Assembly: GCA_023407175.1 (NCBI GenBank)
Contig: JAEYMU010000052.1
Location: 62,001 to 126,000, forward strand
Length of the DNA stretch: 64,000 nucleotides
From: Bacillota bacterium
Lineage (GTDB): Bacteria > Bacillota_A > Clostridia > Lachnospirales > Lachnospiraceae
Direction: 5' to 3'
The notes under the pieces are model-generated. The model was not told where the DNA came from and did no database searches. It worked only from the letters and a program-made list of their open reading frames with translations. Both the position numbers and the translations under genes were made by a program. Shown piece after piece: positions 53,840 to 62,394 of the stretch. Numbering within the stretch: the stretch's first letter is position 1; every line of letters starts with the position of its first letter.

Positions 53840-53914
53840 AGTATATGGAAAGTGTACTTTACATATTCAATATAACATATAAAATAAAAATGTCAAGTGT
53901 ACTTTCCATATACT
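53840..53914 (-). promoter_or_regulatory. promoter of the XRE cassette flanked by two inverted operator sites
   Basis: On the - strand TTGACA (53891-53896) and TATATT (53869-53874) are 16 bases apart. AGTATATGGAAAGTGTACTT (53840-53859) and its inverted relative AAGTGTACTTTCCATATACT (53895-53914) lie on either side; the arms match at about 18 of 20 positions. The layout fits a repressor that binds both flanks. Confidence 0.75.
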
Positions 53915-53936
53915 TTTGTGTGGGGCTCGAGATGCT

Positions 53937-54134
53937 ACAGTTTAGCCTTTCAGGGAAGGTGACAGGTTCCGGGGGAAAAATGTTCCCGTTCGGAGTATTT
54001 GCATTCGTCGGTATTTAGGCTCCGTATTTTGGAGCCTTATGTACCGTTACGTAATGCAATTAAGCGAAAGCGGCTCCGATATGGAAACATTTCTTTCTCT
54101 GAAACCTGCCAATTTCCCTGAAAGACTAAATTGT
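53937..54134. repeat. 198-bp imperfect palindrome (MITE-like or structured RNA)
   Basis: Ends ACAGTTTAGCCTTTCAGGGA at left and a right end whose reverse complement reads ACAATTTAGTCTTTCAGGGA. Inner blocks also pair: GAAAAATGTTCCC with GGAAACATTTCTTTC, and TTGCATTCGTCGG with CCGTTACGTAATGCAA. The centre is a perfect stem AGGCTCC-GTATTTT-GGAGCCT (54017-54037). There is no coding frame. A flanking target duplication was not evident. Confidence 0.7.
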
Positions 54135-54166
54135 GACCTATTAATATAATTTAAGCCGGAATACCA

Positions 54167-54216
54167 TTGACATGGAACAATACCGGTACTACAATATCGA
54201 TATACAAATATCGATA
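54167..54216 (+). promoter_or_regulatory. rex promoter with TATCGATA-N6-TATCGATA operator
   Basis: TTGACA (54167-54172), 17 bases, TACAAT (54190-54195). TATCGATA occurs at 54195-54202 and 54209-54216, covering the expected transcription start. The pair recurs at 56040-56061 and 56275-56296. Confidence 0.75.
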
Positions 54217-54231
54217 ACAGAGGTGTAACCG

Positions 54232-54897
54232 ATGCCAGAGCACAATACAAATACCATTACCACTCAGACCTTAAGAAGAATGCCCTACTATATCCAGCAG
54301 CTTAAGCTGCTGCAAAAGGAGAATATCGCTACCGTATCAGCACCTAAGATAGCGGAGCGGCTGAAGCTGAATGAAGTCCAGGTAAGAAAGGACTTTGCGG
54401 CGGTTAGCTCTTCCCGTGGCAAGCCGAAAACGGGCTTTTCCATCGCGGAACTGCTTTATAATATGGAAGAGCTTCTGGGATATCATAATGCCGATGAGGC
54501 CGTATTGATTGGAACCGGAGCGCTGGCACAGGCAATTCTGACCCATGAGGGAATACAAAACTATGGTCTAAGGGTAGTGGCAGTCTTTGATACCGATGAC
54601 CAAAGCACAGAAGCTGAAATAAATGGGATAAGAATATTGCCGGCGGACAAGATCAGTAATTTATGCCGGCGTATGAAAATCCACATTGGAATTATTACCG
54701 TACCGGGAATACAGGCGCAGGAAATGTGTGACCGGCTGATTGAAGGCGGAGTACTGGCGGTATGGAACTTTTCCCCGGTTCATTTGTCAGTGCCGGAGCA
54801 CGTTCTGGTACATGATGAAAATTTTGCGGCATCCCTTGCCATACTTTCAAAGCATCTGAAAAAGGAAATGAGGGCTACAGGGACCTTGCCCGTCTAA
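54232..54897 (+). CDS. Rex-like redox-sensing repressor
   Basis: A 221-residue protein with a winged-helix N domain (SAPKIAERLKLNEVQVRKDFAAV) and a Rossmann NAD(H) domain (AVLIGTGALAQAIL near residue 85, VVAVFDTDD). It fits Rex in length and order but is divergent: after RKD the usual SxFGxxGxxGxGY reads FAAVSSSRGKPKTGF, and GAGNLG reads GTGALA. It is divergent from the cassette upstream and likely autoregulated. Targets are inferred to be the adh and nfn/hyd genes downstream. Confidence 0.85.
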   Translation: MPEHNTNTITTQTLRRMPYYIQQLKLLQKENIATVSAPKIAERLKLNEVQVRKDFAAVSSSRGKPKTGFSIAELLYNMEELLGYHNADEAVLIGTGALAQAILTHEGIQNYGLRVVAVFDTDDQSTEAEINGIRILPADKISNLCRRMKIHIGIITVPGIQAQEMCDRLIEGGVLAVWNFSPVHLSVPEHVLVHDENFAASLAILSKHLKKEMRATGTLPV

Positions 54898-55025
54898 AGC
54901 CTGGAGGTCAGTGTGAATAATGTCTCGCATAAATCGGCGAGTCATATGAAAAGCACAATTCACACGCAAATTTGTGCCTGCGGCCCAAAGTTTGCAGTTT
55001 TATAAGAGAGGCGTGGTCAATAGCA

Positions 55026-55964
55026 ATGAATACACAACATTTAAAATATGCCATAGAGGTGGAAAGAACCTGCTCAATTACACAGGCGGCTGAAAATCTA
55101 TATATGGGACAGCCGAATCTAAGCAAGGCCATCAAGGAATTGGAGGATTCATTGGGGTATACCATCTTTGAACGGACCCCAAAGGGGGTTACCCCGACGC
55201 AGAAGGGAATGGAATTTCTCACCTATGCCAGAAACATACTGCACCAGGTAGAGAAAATGGAAGCATTGTCCGATGAAGCAAAAACCAATACTCAGAGCTT
55301 TAATATAACCATTCCAAGAGGAAGCTATATTGCCGATGCCATCACGCGGTTTGTAGCCGACTTCGACCATGAGAAGGAGATCATGGTCAATGTGCATGAG
55401 ACAAACTCCTTTCAAGTTATTAATAACATTATTGACGGTCCTTTCAACATGGGAATAATCCGGTATCAGACAGAATATGAGAATTACTTTTATGATTATC
55501 TGAACGAGAAACAGCTGCGCTTTGAGCCGCTCTGGGAATTTGACCATCTTGCGCTGATGTCGGTGGAGCATCCTTTGGCGAGCCGGGATAAGGTGGAATA
55601 TAAGGAGCTTAAGGAATATACGGAAATTGAGCATGGCGATACGATTATTCCATATCTGATGCAGGGCAATAACCTGAAGGCAAACAAGGCGGAAAACGCT
55701 TCAAAGCATATTTATATCTATGAGCGCTGCAGTCAATATGATATGCTTTCAACGATACCTACGACCTATATGTGGGTTTCACCGATTCCGGAAAAATGGC
55801 TTACCAGGTATAATCTGATCCAGCGCAAATGTAAGGCACCGGGGCATCATTATAAGGATGTTTTCATCTATCTGAAGGACTACAAGCTAACCGAGCTGGA
55901 CCGCAGATTCATAGACAAGCTGTCCGAGGCAAAAAACGACGTGTCCTTTAAGGAATATAAATAA
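55026..55964 (+). CDS. LysR family transcriptional regulator
   Basis: A 312-residue regulator with the LysR helix-turn-helix in residues 1-60 (FAIEVERT-type start: LKYAIEVERTCSITQAAENLYMGQPNLSKAIKELEDSLG) and a periplasmic-binding-like effector domain. It lies between the Rex-like gene and adh and may respond to a metabolite of the redox module. ATG 55026 lacks a close ribosome site; the frame continues upstream but has no better start. Confidence 0.85.
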   Translation: MNTQHLKYAIEVERTCSITQAAENLYMGQPNLSKAIKELEDSLGYTIFERTPKGVTPTQKGMEFLTYARNILHQVEKMEALSDEAKTNTQSFNITIPRGSYIADAITRFVADFDHEKEIMVNVHETNSFQVINNIIDGPFNMGIIRYQTEYENYFYDYLNEKQLRFEPLWEFDHLALMSVEHPLASRDKVEYKELKEYTEIEHGDTIIPYLMQGNNLKANKAENASKHIYIYERCSQYDMLSTIPTTYMWVSPIPEKWLTRYNLIQRKCKAPGHHYKDVFIYLKDYKLTELDRRFIDKLSEAKNDVSFKEYK

Positions 55965-55978
55965 AGAATATTTTACTG

Positions 55979-56018
55979 GCCGTATACTGATTGTAATATT
56001 ATGGTATGCGGCATTTTT
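55979..56018 (+). terminator. terminator of the LysR gene
   Basis: GCCGTATAC / GTATGCGGC (one G-T pair) with a long loop, then ATTTTTGCATTTTTT. Confidence 0.75.
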
Positions 56019-56039
56019 GCATTTTTTATCCGGCTGTCA

Positions 56040-56061
56040 TATCGATAATGGAATATCGATA
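56040..56061. promoter_or_regulatory. second TATCGATA pair, upstream of adh
   Basis: TATCGATA at 56040-56047 and 56054-56061. The six bases between (ATGGAA) equal those of the site at 56275-56296, 235 bases away, so the two 22-base sites are identical. Confidence 0.75.
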
Positions 56062-56268
56062 TTCGATTCTGAATATGACCTGATTTCTAAAAATCACTGA
56101 AAATTGTGTCTGACGGAAAGGTGCTGCAGAGGCGGCCAAATATCACGCCTGGTCGGCATTGATGTCTCCGGGCTACAATCGCTGTATTGCTTGTATTTTA
56201 CAGGGGATAATCTAAAATTTTCTTTTCTGCAGCTTGCCTGACAAATCTAAGGAAACGTTACCGGAAAA
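56062..56268. other. spacer between the two adh operator sites
   Basis: About 200 bases without a coding frame or recognisable RNA. It ends with the -35 box of adh. No terminator or riboswitch was seen. Confidence 0.4.
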
Positions 56269-56298
56269 TTGACATATCGATAATGGAATATCGATAAA
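56269..56298 (+). promoter_or_regulatory. adh promoter overlapped by the third TATCGATA pair
   Basis: TTGACA at 56269-56274. TATCGATA lies at 56275-56282 and 56289-56296, filling the spacer and reaching the -10 (CGATAA or GATAAA, 56292-56298). A bound repressor would block polymerase. Confidence 0.7.
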
Positions 56299-56409
56299 AC
56301 AAATTTACATTTCCGCTTTTACAAATAGATTGTTAAAATATAAACAATCAAAGAGAACCTACGTAAAAATAACTTGAGTTTATGATTGGTATATAAGGAG
56401 GAATTCATC

Positions 56410-57585
56410 ATGGCAAGATTTACAGTACCGAGAGATCTTTATCATGGAAAGGGCTCACTGGATGCATTAAAAACATTAAAAGGAAAGAAAGCAATTGTGG
56501 TTGTCGGTGGCGGAAGCATGAAACGCTTCGGTTTTCTGGATAAGGTAGAAGCTTATTTAAAGGAGGCCGGAATGGAGGTTAAGCTGTTTGAAGGAGTAGA
56601 GCCGGACCCTTCCGTAGAAACAGTAATGAAGGGCGCTGCCGCGATGCGTGAGTTTGAACCGGACTGGATCGTATCAATCGGCGGAGGCTCACCCATCGAT
56701 GCAGCAAAGGCGATGTGGGCTTTCTATGAATATCCGGACGTAACCTTTGAAGAGCTTTGCATTCCCTTCAATTTCCCAACTCTGCGTACAAAGGCAAAAT
56801 TCTGTGCCATCCCCTCCACTTCCGGTACGGCAACAGAGGTCACTGCATTTTCAGTAATTACCGATTATGAAAAAGGGATTAAATATCCCCTGGCCGATTT
56901 TAACATAACACCGGATGTAGCGATTGTAGACCCAGAGCTGGCGGAAACCATGCCGAAGAAGCTTACTGCCCATACCGGAATGGATGCGCTGACCCATGCA
57001 ATTGAAGCGTATGTATCCACACTTAACTGCGATTACACCGATCCCCTTGCGCTTCATGCAATCAAGATGGTCAGTGAAAATCTGGTCAATTCCTACCAGG
57101 GAGATATGGAAGCTCGTGCGAAAATGCATAACGCCCAATGTCTTGCAGGAATGGCCTTCTCCAATGCCTTATTAGGTATTGTTCATTCTATGGCACATAA
57201 AACCGGAGCAGCCTACAGCGGCGGTCATATCGTTCATGGCTGTGCCAATGCAATGTACCTTCCAAAGGTAATTAAATATAATGCAAAGGATGTAACAGCA
57301 GCAAAAAGATATGCCGAGATTGCGGCCTTCCTTGGACTTGAGCCAAGCGCCAAAGCTTTGATAGAACATGTGAATGGACTCAATAAGGAACTCGACATTC
57401 CTTCCTGCATTAAGGATTATGAGGGCGGGATTATAAACGAGAAAGAGTTTTTAGACAAGCTGCCTAAGGTAGCGGAGCTGGCAGTCGGTGATGCATGTAC
57501 AGGCTCCAACCCGAGAGCCATTACTCCCCAGGTAATGGAGAAATTATTATATTGCTGCTATTACGATACAGAAGTTGATTTCTAA
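56410..57585 (+). CDS. iron-containing alcohol dehydrogenase
   Basis: A 391-residue group III alcohol dehydrogenase, reducing aldehydes to alcohols with NAD(P)H (butanol/ethanol type). NAD site GGGSPIDAAKAM near residue 95-106 and metal ligands within MDALTHAIEAY, HSMAHKTGAAYSGGHIVHG. ATG 56410 follows AAGGAGG. The paired motif in its promoter suggests control by the Rex-like protein. Substrate length class is open. Confidence 0.93.
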   Translation: MARFTVPRDLYHGKGSLDALKTLKGKKAIVVVGGGSMKRFGFLDKVEAYLKEAGMEVKLFEGVEPDPSVETVMKGAAAMREFEPDWIVSIGGGSPIDAAKAMWAFYEYPDVTFEELCIPFNFPTLRTKAKFCAIPSTSGTATEVTAFSVITDYEKGIKYPLADFNITPDVAIVDPELAETMPKKLTAHTGMDALTHAIEAYVSTLNCDYTDPLALHAIKMVSENLVNSYQGDMEARAKMHNAQCLAGMAFSNALLGIVHSMAHKTGAAYSGGHIVHGCANAMYLPKVIKYNAKDVTAAKRYAEIAAFLGLEPSAKALIEHVNGLNKELDIPSCIKDYEGGIINEKEFLDKLPKVAELAVGDACTGSNPRAITPQVMEKLLYCCYYDTEVDF

Positions 57586-57703
57586 TCCATAACCTTTTAA
57601 ATTGTGTCGCCAACACGTAAAAACGTTATAGATTTGAAATATAGGGGGGCTGTCGTACCAGGGGATTTCTGATCCGGGTTGCTGCATAGGTATTAAAAGA
57701 CCG

Positions 57704-57718
57704 GTTAATCAAATTAAC
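57704..57718. promoter_or_regulatory. weak Rex-like inverted repeat before nfnA
   Basis: GTTAAT-CAA-ATTAAC, perfect 6-bp arms. It resembles the core of the canonical Rex box (TTGTTAANNNNTTAACAA) but with wrong spacing. Tentative. Confidence 0.3.
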
Positions 57719-57801
57719 AGGGTCCCTGCAGCAGACTTAAGAAAGGAAAGAAACAGGAGTACGGCGGCCTTTATTTTTTATCCGGTAAATGGAGGTAAGT
57801 T

Positions 57802-58674
57802 ATGTATCAGATTATTACAAAAAAATCACTGAATTCCACTGTGACTTTAATGGAAATAGATGCGCCCCTGGTGGCGAGGAAAGCCCAGCCGGGCCAGTTT
57901 ATTATTCTAAGAACCGATGAGAAGGGGGAGAGAATTCCCCTCACAATAGCGGATTATAACCGTGATAAGGGTACGGTAACCATCATCTTTCAGATTGTCG
58001 GAGCGACCACCCAGATACTTGATCATATGAAGGAGGGGGATAGTCTGCATGATTTTGTGGGACCCCTTGGCCGTCCTACCGAAACAGAGGGTAAGAAGAA
58101 GGTTGCCGTGGTAGGCGGCGGTGTGGGCTGTGCGATTGCTTATCCGGTTGTAAAGAAATTTCACGAACAGGGGGCCGAGGTTCATGCAATCATCGGCTTT
58201 CGAAATAAAGACCTGGTTATACTTCACGAGGAGTTTAAAACCAACAGCAGTAAGCTGGTGCTGATGTCTGATGACGGAAGCTGCGGCAGGAAGGGTCTGG
58301 TGACGGATGCCTTAAAGCAGTTGATTGAAAGTGGAGAAAGCTACGATGAGGTAATAACCATTGGTCCGTTAATTATGATGAAGTTTGTCAGCAGGCTGAC
58401 CAAAGAATATGGAATTAAAACAATTGCAAGCATGAATCCGATTATGATTGACGGAACAGGAATGTGCGGTGGCTGCCGGTTGACAGTAGGCGGGCAAACC
58501 AAATTTGCCTGTGTGGACGGGCCGGAATTTGATGCACATGAGATTGATTTTGATGAGGCAATTGCCCGTTCAGCAATGTACAAACCCTTCGAGAAGAAAG
58601 CACATGAAGAGGTTTGCAAGCTGTATCAAGGCAGAACGGAGGTCAATTATGGCAGCAAATATGTCCTTGGTTAA
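57802..58674 (+). CDS. nfnA: NADH-dependent ferredoxin:NADP+ oxidoreductase, subunit A
   Basis: A 290-residue FAD/[2Fe-2S] subunit of NfnAB. RIPLTIADYN is the flavin-binding motif, VAVVGGGVGCAIAYPV the NAD site, and the cluster region is GMCGGCRLTVGGQTKFACVDG. It binds NADH in the electron-bifurcating complex that links NADH, ferredoxin and NADPH. A GGAGG lies before ATG 57802. Its stop overlaps the nfnB start by 26 bases. Confidence 0.9.
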   Translation: MYQIITKKSLNSTVTLMEIDAPLVARKAQPGQFIILRTDEKGERIPLTIADYNRDKGTVTIIFQIVGATTQILDHMKEGDSLHDFVGPLGRPTETEGKKKVAVVGGGVGCAIAYPVVKKFHEQGAEVHAIIGFRNKDLVILHEEFKTNSSKLVLMSDDGSCGRKGLVTDALKQLIESGESYDEVITIGPLIMMKFVSRLTKEYGIKTIASMNPIMIDGTGMCGGCRLTVGGQTKFACVDGPEFDAHEIDFDEAIARSAMYKPFEKKAHEEVCKLYQGRTEVNYGSKYVLG

Positions 58675-60049
58675 GAATGAAATGCATGCTCAAGACCCGG
58701 AATTCCGAAGCAAAAATTTTCTCGAGGTTACGTTTGGCTATTCCAGGGAGCAGGCAATTGATGAAGCAAAAAGATGTTTAAACTGCAAGAATAAATTATG
58801 TGTTACCGGATGTCCGGTACAGATTGATATCCCTGCCTTTATACAGGAGGTGGCTGACGGTGATTTTGAAGCGGCCTATCAGGTGATAACCCACGCCAGC
58901 TCATTGCCGGCGGTTTGCGGCCGGGTATGTCCACAGGAAAGCCAGTGCGAGTCAAAATGTGTCCGGGGCATTAAAGGTGAGCCGGTGGCAATCGGCAGGC
59001 TGGAGCGCTTTGTGGCCGATTACCATAATGCAAACATCAAAGAAAAGATAAACAAGCCTATATCAAACGGGCATAAGGTAGCCGTGGTAGGCTCCGGACC
59101 CTCCGGTCTTGCCTGTGCCAGCGACCTGGCAAAGAAAGGCTATCAGGTTACAGTCTATGAGGCTCTGCATCTGGCCGGTGGTGTACTGGTGTACGGAATC
59201 CCGGAATTTCGTCTTCCCAAGGCAATCGTTCAAAAGGAAATTGAGGGCTTAAAGGAGCTTGGGGTGGAGATCAAGACCAATGTGGTAGTCGGAAAAACCA
59301 TTTCCATTGACGAGCTTTTTGAAGAATACGGCTATGAATCGGTGTTTATCGGTTCAGGAGCGGGGCTTCCCAAATTCATGAATATTAAGGGAGAGAATTT
59401 AAAGGGCGTATATTCCGCCAATGAATTTTTAACAAGAATTAATCTGATGAAGGCCTATCAGGAGAATGGTACAACCCCGATTCAAAAGGGCAGCAGGGTA
59501 GTTGTGGTAGGAGGCGGCAATGTCGCCATGGATGCTGCCAGGTGTGCAAGGCGCCTGGGGGCGGATGTCACGGTAATCTACCGAAGAACCGAGAAGGAGC
59601 TTCCGGCCCGTCTTGAGGAGGTAGAGCATGCCAAGGAGGAAGGAATTGAGTTTATGTTCCTTACCAATCCGCTCGAAATTAAGGACACAGAAGACGGCTG
59701 GGTAAATTATGTAGTCTGTGAGGAAATGATGCTGGGTGAGCCGGATGCATCGGGAAGACAAAAGCCGATTCCTGTTCAGAACAGCGAATTCTACGTTAAG
59801 GCTGATTGCGTCATTATGTCCATCGGAACTTCTCCTAATCCCCTGATTAAGGATACCACCAAGGGGCTGGCAACCCAGAAATGGGGAGGAATTATTGCGG
59901 ATGAAGACACAGGCCTCACCTCACGCAAGGGAATTTATGCCGGCGGAGATGCCGTAACCGGAGCGGCAACCGTTATTCTTGCCATGGGAGCAGGCAGGAA
60001 TGCAGCGGCGGCAATCGATGAATATATCAGGGAGGAAAGCCATGTTTGA
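58649..60049 (+). CDS. nfnB: NADH-dependent ferredoxin:NADP+ oxidoreductase, subunit B
   Basis: A 466-residue subunit related to the glutamate synthase small chain. N-terminal Cys motifs (CLNCKNKLCVTGCPVQ; CGRVCPQESQCESKC) hold two [4Fe-4S] clusters; VAVVGSGPSGLACASDLAKKG and VVVVGGGNVAMDAARCARR are the FAD and NADPH sites. The family is often annotated gltD-like; the adjacent nfnA shows this is NfnB. Start ATG 58649 follows CGGAGG and lies inside nfnA; the longer frame from 58505 is unsupported. Confidence 0.92.
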   Translation: MAANMSLVKNEMHAQDPEFRSKNFLEVTFGYSREQAIDEAKRCLNCKNKLCVTGCPVQIDIPAFIQEVADGDFEAAYQVITHASSLPAVCGRVCPQESQCESKCVRGIKGEPVAIGRLERFVADYHNANIKEKINKPISNGHKVAVVGSGPSGLACASDLAKKGYQVTVYEALHLAGGVLVYGIPEFRLPKAIVQKEIEGLKELGVEIKTNVVVGKTISIDELFEEYGYESVFIGSGAGLPKFMNIKGENLKGVYSANEFLTRINLMKAYQENGTTPIQKGSRVVVVGGGNVAMDAARCARRLGADVTVIYRRTEKELPARLEEVEHAKEEGIEFMFLTNPLEIKDTEDGWVNYVVCEEMMLGEPDASGRQKPIPVQNSEFYVKADCVIMSIGTSPNPLIKDTTKGLATQKWGGIIADEDTGLTSRKGIYAGGDAVTGAATVILAMGAGRNAAAAIDEYIREESHV

Positions 60050-60515
60050 TTATACAGTTGTTGACAACATTGTGGAGGAGCTTGGCTGTAAGCAGAGAGC
60101 AATCATCGCAATATTACAGGCCATACAGGAGCACTATCACTATCTGCCCGGAGAAGTATTCCCCTATTTGTCAAAAAAATTAGGAATCAGTGAGGCTAGA
60201 ATTTACAGCACAGCCACCTTCTATGAGAATTTTTCCCTGCAGCCCAAGGGGAAATTCGTTATTAAGGTATGTGACGGAACTGCCTGCCATGTAAGAAAAT
60301 CCATTCCGATACTGGAGCGTCTGCGCAGTGAGCTTGGACTTTCGGATAAGAAAGCAACCACAGAGGACTTAGGCTTTACGGTTGAGACCGTTTCCTGCCT
60401 GGGAGCCTGCGGCCTTGCGCCGGTAATTACGGTGAATGATAAAGTATATCCGGCCATGACCCCGGATAAAACCTCGGAGCTTTTGAAGGAACTGAAGGAG
60501 GAGCTGACATGCTAA
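60042..60515 (+). CDS. hydC: [FeFe]-hydrogenase subunit HydC (NuoE-like)
   Basis: A 157-residue thioredoxin-fold [2Fe-2S] subunit like NuoE. Cluster ligands are in CDGTACHVRKS and SCLGACGLAP, with two helices before. ATG 60042 follows GGGAGG and overlaps the nfnB stop by eight bases, so translation is coupled. With hydB and hydA it forms the trimeric electron-bifurcating hydrogenase. The placement right after nfnB is unusual. Confidence 0.9.
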   Translation: MFDYTVVDNIVEELGCKQRAIIAILQAIQEHYHYLPGEVFPYLSKKLGISEARIYSTATFYENFSLQPKGKFVIKVCDGTACHVRKSIPILERLRSELGLSDKKATTEDLGFTVETVSCLGACGLAPVITVNDKVYPAMTPDKTSELLKELKEELTC

Positions 60516-62377
60516 AGACAAGAGAAGATTTGAGCCGCATACGCTTCGTCTATTCCAAGGCGCTTTCGGCGCAGACGAAGAAAATACTGGTCTGTGCCGG
60601 CACCGGCTGTGTCTCCAGCGGTGCGCTTGAGATATTTGACCGGCTGACACAGCTGATGCAGGAGTGTAATATTCCCTGCACTGTGGAGCTTGAGAAGGAA
60701 CCTCACGGGGAATCTGTCGGTATGAAAAAAAGTGGCTGCCATGGCTTCTGTGAGATGGGTCCCTTAATCCGCATTGAGCCCGAGGGGTGGCTTTATACCA
60801 GGGTAAAGCTCTCCGACTGTGAAGAAATTATAGAGAAAACCATAATTGCAGGTGAGAATATCGAGCGCCTGGCATATCAGAAGAATGGCACCGTATTCAG
60901 GAAACAGGAGGATATTCCCTTCTATAAGAAGCAGACCCGAATGGTGCTGGAGCATTGCGGGCAGATTGACGCAACCTCTATTCAGGAATACTTTGGCATC
61001 GGCGGCTATGCAGCCTTTGAAAAGGCACTGTTTGATATGACGGCAGATGACATTATAAATGATATCACAGAGTCAAACCTGCGAGGCAGAGGGGGCGGCG
61101 GCTTTCCTGCCGGGCGTAAATGGTCCCAGGTAAAAAGGCAGAAGGAATCCCAGAAATATGTGGTGTGCAATGGTGATGAGGGTGATCCGGGAGCCTTCAT
61201 GGACCGGAGCATCATGGAGGGCGATCCCCACAGGATGCTGGAAGGTATGATGATTGCGGGGCTGGCCTGCGGAGCTTCGGAAGGATATATCTATGTACGT
61301 GCGGAGTACCCGATGGCAGTAAGCCGGCTTAAGACGGCAATAGAGCAGGCAACACGGTACGGACTTCTGGGGGAGCATATCCTTGGAACAGATTTCAGCT
61401 TCCGAATTCATATCAACCGGGGAGCCGGAGCCTTCGTCTGCGGAGAGGGCAGCGCACTTACCGCTTCTATTGAAGGAAAACGCGGTATGCCAAGGGTAAA
61501 ACCTCCAAGAACCGTGGAACAGGGTCTGTTTGATAAGCCGACTGTGTTGAATAATGTGGAGACCTACGCCAATGTTCCGGCTATCATTTTGCAGGGAGCG
61601 GCCTGGTATAGGAGCATCGGCCCGGAGAAGAGTCCGGGTACCAAGGCATTTGCCCTAACCGGCAATATCGAAAATACCGGTCTGATCGAGGTACCCATGG
61701 GTACTACACTGAGAGAAGTAATCTTTGATATCGGCGGCGGAATGCGCGATGGCGAGGAATTTAAGGCAGTACAAATCGGAGGACCCTCCGGCGGGTGTCT
61801 TACGAAGGAGGATCTTGATCTGCCTCTTGATTTCGATTCGCTGAAAAAGGCAGGCGCAATGATCGGCTCCGGCGGTCTGGTCGTTATGGACGAAAATACC
61901 TGTATGGTTGAGGTTGCCCGCTTTTTCATGAACTTTACTCAAAATGAATCCTGTGGCAAGTGTGTCCCCTGCCGTGAGGGGACCAAACGAATGCTGGCCA
62001 TACTGGAGCGTATTGTAGAAGGAAAGGGCGAGGACGGAGATATCGAGCTGCTTCTGGAGCTTGCGGATACCATTTCGGCAACAGCACTCTGCGGACTTGG
62101 CAAATCTGCTCCCTTCCCGGTGGTCAGCACAATAAAGCATTTTCGTAAAGAATATGAAGCACATATTTATGATAGATACTGCCCGACAGGCAACTGTCAG
62201 AAGCTAAGAAAAATCTCCATTGCTCCGGCGCTTTGCAAGGGCTGCAGCAAATGCTCCAGAGTCTGTCCGGTGGGAGCGATCTCTGGCAAGGTGAAGGAAC
62301 CATTTGTTATTGATGAAGCAAAGTGCATCAAGTGCGGAGCCTGCGTAACAGTCTGTCCGTTCCATGCGATCAGTTAA
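60509..62377 (+). CDS. hydB: [FeFe]-hydrogenase subunit HydB (NuoF-like)
   Basis: A 622-residue flavoprotein with an N-terminal thioredoxin-like [2Fe-2S] domain (CAGTGCVSSGALE; GCHGFCEMGPL), a NuoF-type FMN/NADH domain (GRGGGGFPAGRKW, then DEGDPGAFMDRSIMEGDPHRM), the [4Fe-4S] site SCGKCVPCREGTKRM, and a C-terminal two-cluster ferredoxin (CKGCSKCSRVCP, CIKCGACVTVCP). It oxidises NADH. It overlaps hydC by seven bases. Confidence 0.93.
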   Translation: MLKTREDLSRIRFVYSKALSAQTKKILVCAGTGCVSSGALEIFDRLTQLMQECNIPCTVELEKEPHGESVGMKKSGCHGFCEMGPLIRIEPEGWLYTRVKLSDCEEIIEKTIIAGENIERLAYQKNGTVFRKQEDIPFYKKQTRMVLEHCGQIDATSIQEYFGIGGYAAFEKALFDMTADDIINDITESNLRGRGGGGFPAGRKWSQVKRQKESQKYVVCNGDEGDPGAFMDRSIMEGDPHRMLEGMMIAGLACGASEGYIYVRAEYPMAVSRLKTAIEQATRYGLLGEHILGTDFSFRIHINRGAGAFVCGEGSALTASIEGKRGMPRVKPPRTVEQGLFDKPTVLNNVETYANVPAIILQGAAWYRSIGPEKSPGTKAFALTGNIENTGLIEVPMGTTLREVIFDIGGGMRDGEEFKAVQIGGPSGGCLTKEDLDLPLDFDSLKKAGAMIGSGGLVVMDENTCMVEVARFFMNFTQNESCGKCVPCREGTKRMLAILERIVEGKGEDGDIELLLELADTISATALCGLGKSAPFPVVSTIKHFRKEYEAHIYDRYCPTGNCQKLRKISIAPALCKGCSKCSRVCPVGAISGKVKEPFVIDEAKCIKCGACVTVCPFHAIS

Positions 62378-62394
62378 TAGTAGGGAGAAAACAT

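Noticed and set aside
53937..54134. 6S RNA as the explanation of the large palindrome
   Set aside because: Size fits, but the best conserved parts are the ends and no promoter with a good -10 was seen; kept only as an alternative.
54047..54250. 67-codon - strand frame before rex
   Set aside because: It lies within the 198-bp palindrome and the rex promoter.
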